From Pseudomonas baetica (GTDB lineage: Bacteria > Pseudomonadota > Gammaproteobacteria > Pseudomonadales > Pseudomonadaceae), in NCBI RefSeq assembly GCF_019733355.1, contig NZ_JAIHLQ010000053.1, positions 1-34,926 on the forward strand: a DNA stretch of 34,926 nt, read 5' to 3'. The notes under the pieces were generated by a model. It worked only from the letters and a program-made list of their open reading frames with translations, was not told the origin of the DNA and did no database searches. The position numbers were made by a program, and so were the translations under genes. Positions 31,812-34,926 of this stretch are shown piece by piece (positions within the stretch are counted from its first letter, which is position 1; each line of letters begins with the position of its first letter).

Positions 31812-34454
31812 ATGGCCACTTTTACACCGGATTCGTTCCAGCAAACTGACTCCGTAGTAATCACCGACATAGGCTTCCATGCCAATGAGCGCACAGCTTC
31901 GACCATCGATTTTGAAGGCGAAATCGCCACCGCGAGCAAACGCCAAACACAACAGCTGAAAATCGTCGACGATCTGTTCGGCCCACTTCATATCGGCTCT
32001 ATTTCAATCACGCGAGTTTCCCTGGACGTTTTGGGCGCAACGACGGGCGGCCAACACCTGAATGGTCAGAACACCTTCTTTCGAACGCCCAAGCGCTCCT
32101 TCATCAACTCGTTACAGTTCAGCTCGCCCGATATAGAAACCCGAATGAAATCGACAACAGTCACGGAGGGCTACCTGTTGTCGTCGCTGCTGTTCGAAAT
32201 CGCCAGCCGGCGTCCGTTAGACGCCCCGCCGATGCTTGGAAATAGTCCCACGAGCGATGTTGATCAGGGCGCATATCACAGCACACTTGCGAAACTTCTA
32301 GGCTCCGCGCAAAAGCTCGATTTGCGTCATGCCTACCTGTCAAAAAGCAGCCCTCACTGGGTGTCTCTGATCAAGAGCGACTGCATGCTCGGCTCAAGTG
32401 TCGGGATTCAAGCCTTTGGAATATTCATGGGTTTGCGCGGGGTGGTCGATGCGGTCAGAAACAGTGACACCGCACAAGCCGTAATCAACAGCGCGGGTAT
32501 TACCTCTGAAGTGGGCTCCATAACCGTAGACATTGCCGTGACTAAAATGGCCACGCAGATGATCAAGGTTGGCCAATTCGCCTACAAGGACTTCGCCAAA
32601 ACCCGATTCGCCGTGAGATTGGGTCGTTCCGGTGGCTTGATCGGGGGAGCACTGACGCTGCCTTTCGATTTACACGCCGCAGTCAAATCATTGACCGCTG
32701 CCGACAATGCAACCGGGAAAGAAGCCTTGGATCATTACATCAGTGCCGGTTTGAGCCTAACGAGTGCTGCCATGACCTTGATACTCGGGAGCGCAGCGAT
32801 GGCAGGCTTTTCCTTTGCAGGACCGGTCGGGCTCGCGGCAGGAGCGATTCTGGCCATTGGCGCTCAGGCTTACGGTGCCGTAAGACTGGTGGACGATATT
32901 GACGATTACATCGAACTCACCACCAATGAGCGCTGGCGCACAGGCTGGTTCTCGTTCTGTTTCATGGATCCTGACGCCGATGTGCAGGATCGCTACACCG
33001 TTGCCAAAACCAGGGTCGAGCACTCCGGGAAAATGAAGGACGCGGCAAAGAAACTGCTGGATGGCGCGTTGAAGGACACCACCGAAGCCATCGTTCATGG
33101 CGCTTTTGAGGTCAACCTCAAGCCGACTCGGATATGGGCACGTAACTGGTGGACTAAACAGGACCGGTGGGAAACCGTCAATCTTCCACAGATAACAGGA
33201 GTAGATGACACCATTGACGCCCACGAAGGTGTTAGCGGTGCCACTCCTGGCGCGCAACTGGGGGCAGCGGCAGATCACAAAGCTGTCCTGTGGTTCATCA
33301 GTGACGGTAAAGACTCAATCCGAGGGGTAGAAAAAAAACCAAACGCCTTTTTTTACAAGACCGGTAGAAAAGATCTGACAGGGGGGGACAAAGACGATCG
33401 GTTCGTCTTCGAAGGCGCAGCCGATCGGCTCAAGAATGATTCCAGGGTAGGCGATTATTCGATATTGAAGGGCGGTGCAGGCAACGACACTTTGTCCCTT
33501 GGCGGCCTTTATAACCTTAGTGCTGCGGATCAACCCGGGTATGACATCGACTTGGTGGCGGGGAGGCTCCAGGTAATCACCCCTGATCCATCTTCCGAAG
33601 ATGGAAAAAAACATACGCTCCACAGCATTCTGGAAAGTATCGAGAATGTTGAAACCGTCGCGCATGCGGCAAGCACTGTCACCGGTACAGCGCAACGCAA
33701 CATCATCAAGTCCCGTGGCATCGACACCATCAGAGCTGGCGCAGGAAACGACCAGATTCATTTAATTCACAACGGTGCAACGGCATCGGGTGAATCCGGG
33801 GCAGATGAGTATTTCATTGCCCATGAAGCAGGCTGTATTTCCATCATCGAAGACGGTGAGCAAGAAAGCGTCATTGTCTTGAATTGGAGAATGGATCTGA
33901 TTGAAAGCTGGATCGTCGAGAAGAGCGCGCTGGTCATCACTTCGAAATTCGATTTCCATGACAGGCCCAGAAGCAAGGTAGTCATCCGAGACATCTACAA
34001 ACGGCTCGGTGATGATTACCAATTAAAGAACAACAAACTCACCTTCATTACCGGGGACGGCTTTTATCTGGTACCTGAGCTTCCTGAATCACTCAAAAGC
34101 GAAAGGCCCATCGACGTCGAGGTGGTGATCACCCGCAAGGGACAACCGCAAAGTCCGGTCATTCTCTACTCATCCGATTGCATAATCCGGCACAACAACG
34201 ATGCCAGTTATTACATTCCAAGAACTCAACAACACACCCGGTTTTATGCAGTTCAGCGCACCGACGCTGTCACCAGAATTTTTCTGGACTTCGCGAGCGA
34301 TGAACTGACTAAATCAGAAGCACACTTTCTGGCGAGAATATCGGCAAAAAAACATGATCTGTTAATGGGTTGCGATCTGATTTACTACTTTGGGAAAAAG
34401 ACATTAACAATCAAGTTATTTGCGCAAGCAAGGGGGGGGGAAACGATCCAATGA
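31812..34454 (+). CDS. RTX-type putative toxin with hydrophobic membrane-insertion helices (880 aa)
   Basis: Large accessory protein without a signal peptide. Residues 1-190 are a soluble region I cannot assign. Residues 195-215, 270-290 and above all 311-360 (SAAMTLILGSAAMAGFSFAG and onward) are hydrophobic helices like the pore-forming part of TcdA/TcdB and Mcf/FitD toxins. After GVDDTIDAHEGVSG (463-476) come RTX-like calcium repeats GGDKDD (524-529), GGAGND (554-559) and GAGND (642-646), then a beta-rich C-terminal region (700-880). The layout recalls the C-terminal half of Mcf/FitD insecticidal toxins without their N-terminus; this is from memory of family patterns. A G9 tract lies 14 bases from the stop codon. 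No type I secretion genes are in view. Confidence 0.72.
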   Translation: MATFTPDSFQQTDSVVITDIGFHANERTASTIDFEGEIATASKRQTQQLKIVDDLFGPLHIGSISITRVSLDVLGATTGGQHLNGQNTFFRTPKRSFINSLQFSSPDIETRMKSTTVTEGYLLSSLLFEIASRRPLDAPPMLGNSPTSDVDQGAYHSTLAKLLGSAQKLDLRHAYLSKSSPHWVSLIKSDCMLGSSVGIQAFGIFMGLRGVVDAVRNSDTAQAVINSAGITSEVGSITVDIAVTKMATQMIKVGQFAYKDFAKTRFAVRLGRSGGLIGGALTLPFDLHAAVKSLTAADNATGKEALDHYISAGLSLTSAAMTLILGSAAMAGFSFAGPVGLAAGAILAIGAQAYGAVRLVDDIDDYIELTTNERWRTGWFSFCFMDPDADVQDRYTVAKTRVEHSGKMKDAAKKLLDGALKDTTEAIVHGAFEVNLKPTRIWARNWWTKQDRWETVNLPQITGVDDTIDAHEGVSGATPGAQLGAAADHKAVLWFISDGKDSIRGVEKKPNAFFYKTGRKDLTGGDKDDRFVFEGAADRLKNDSRVGDYSILKGGAGNDTLSLGGLYNLSAADQPGYDIDLVAGRLQVITPDPSSEDGKKHTLHSILESIENVETVAHAASTVTGTAQRNIIKSRGIDTIRAGAGNDQIHLIHNGATASGESGADEYFIAHEAGCISIIEDGEQESVIVLNWRMDLIESWIVEKSALVITSKFDFHDRPRSKVVIRDIYKRLGDDYQLKNNKLTFITGDGFYLVPELPESLKSERPIDVEVVITRKGQPQSPVILYSSDCIIRHNNDASYYIPRTQQHTRFYAVQRTDAVTRIFLDFASDELTKSEAHFLARISAKKHDLLMGCDLIYYFGKKTLTIKLFAQARGGETIQ
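34432..34440 (+). other. G9 homopolymer at the 3' end of the RTX gene
   Basis: Nine consecutive G residues encode part of R874-G875-G876-E877. Adding one G (or losing two) shifts translation into the frame of the downstream ORF. The same tract can act as the Shine-Dalgarno sequence of that ORF. Confidence 0.9.
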
Positions 34455-34768
34455 ACAGCGTGAAAACGCTAAGAACCATGACACTCTATCCCGATCATAA
34501 ATATGTTTTAGCATTCAATGACGGCGTCGCTTTCAATGCTCATCTCACACTGGAAAACGACGCCTGCGCCGTTGCTGCAAACTATAAGATGTACGCTTTC
34601 ACCAAGTGGAAAACCCGGATACCTCTTCCAGAGCAATACCGAGCAGGTCTTTACCTGTTTGAACTTCCCGCAAACGAAGCCTATCAACTGAGCGCCAGAT
34701 CGGCCTGCGCCACGTTGACGTCTTATCCTGAACAAACCGCGACCGAAAGTCTGCTAGGGAAGGTCTGA
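34451..34768 (+). CDS. Hypothetical protein coupled to, or C-terminal part of, the RTX protein (105 aa)
   Basis: The family is not recognised. The ATG at 34451 overlaps the RTX stop (ATGA), so it is translationally coupled. The same frame is open upstream across the G9 tract to 34370. The protein looks like a small beta-rich domain (strands around LYPDHKYVLAFNDG, AHLTLENDACAVAANYK, RAGLYLFELPANEAYQLSA) with three cysteines and no membrane segment. The last four codons (LGKV) and the stop are within the inverted repeat. It may be an immunity or accessory protein, or the true C-terminus of the RTX protein joined by slippage. Confidence 0.65.
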   Translation: MNSVKTLRTMTLYPDHKYVLAFNDGVAFNAHLTLENDACAVAANYKMYAFTKWKTRIPLPEQYRAGLYLFELPANEAYQLSARSACATLTSYPEQTATESLLGKV

Positions 34769-34899
34769 AGTAAGACCTTCTTTTTCCAGCAAATCGGGCG
34801 TCAGGCTGTAAAAAAGAGAGCACTTCGCTGAAACTCTAGAAATATCGACTTTTTTCGATGAATAAGCCTGTTTTAAGCACTTATTAATCCTTAATTTCC
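34754..34899. repeat. Right arm of the 146-bp perfect inverted repeat
   Basis: Reverse complement of 1-146 without a mismatch or gap. The inner edge is CTAG at 34754; positions 34900-34926 lie beyond the part that can be compared. Confidence 0.97.
34760..34785 (+). terminator. Rho-independent terminator in the right repeat arm
   Basis: AAGGTCT-GAAGTA-AGACCTT followed by CTTTTT, identical to the hairpin ending the left gene. The TGA of the 105-codon ORF overlaps the stem-loop junction. Confidence 0.87.
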
Positions 34900-34926
34900 A
34901 TACTGCGGACGCACCTGTCCTATAGG

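Noticed and set aside
1..34899. Explaining the inverted repeat as the ends of a transposon
   Set aside because: The arms are inside gene 3' ends, the interior is core metabolism with no transposase, and 34.6 kb of housekeeping genes is not a plausible cargo; an inversion substrate or an assembly effect fits better.
1..34926. CRISPR array, prophage, complete insertion sequence or replication origin
   Set aside because: No regularly spaced repeats, no transposase or integrase frame, and no DnaA-box cluster were seen anywhere in the window.

Overview
The window looks like chromosome from a member of the Pseudomonas fluorescens group. The basis is the GC-rich coding sequence, REP elements with the gcgagcaagcccgctcccac core, and proteins and gene clusters typical of pseudomonads (DUF3509, PlsC, the aroC/MFS/mtnD, prmB/isochorismatase-like/Smr/folE and ATP-grasp/alpha-E/transglutaminase groups). 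The species assignment is inference; I could not run any search.

Layout. (1) 1-880, accessory-looking and AT-richer: one arm of a 146-bp inverted repeat, a 64-codon gene on the minus strand behind a LuxR-type box, then tRNA-Ser(GGA). (2) 1.2-9.6 kb, core metabolism: crotonase, PlsC-type acyltransferase, CorA, a class I glutamine amidotransferase, a thiolase/FadB-like beta-oxidation pair, and a 31-codon membrane peptide followed by a c-type cytochrome. (3) 9.7-12.9 kb: the transglutaminase/alpha-E/circularly permuted ATP-grasp operon. (4) 13.3-18.4 kb: an RraB-like protein, small unknown proteins, an ankyrin protein, a long-chain acyl-CoA synthetase, and a DUF3509 gene behind a candidate sigma54 promoter. 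(5) 18.5-27.5 kb: mtnD without its usual partners, an MFS transporter, aroC, an alpha/beta hydrolase, a coiled-coil/TM protein, prmB, an isochorismatase-fold protein, a small membrane protein, an Smr protein, folE and a glutaredoxin. (6) 27.6-31.7 kb: an aminotransferase divergent from a MarR regulator, an NCS2 purine permease and a LysE exporter. (7) 31.8-34.9 kb, accessory: an 880-codon RTX-type protein with hydrophobic membrane-insertion helices, translationally coupled to a 105-codon ORF, ending in the second arm of the inverted repeat.

The most unusual structure is at the two ends. Positions 1-146 and 34754-34899 are perfect reverse complements. Each arm carries the terminator of an outward-reading accessory gene and supplies its last codons, in a different frame on each side. 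The two arms bracket about 34.6 kb of mostly core genes, so recombination between them could invert the segment without breaking a gene. The RTX gene has a G9 tract at its 3' end; one extra G would fuse it to the downstream ORF into a 985-residue protein. A near-consensus RsmA/RsmE site overlaps its ribosome-binding site. With the lux-type box upstream of the left gene, this suggests toxin-like genes under quorum-sensing and Gac/Rsm control, possibly with phase or length variation. That reading is inference from sequence motifs.
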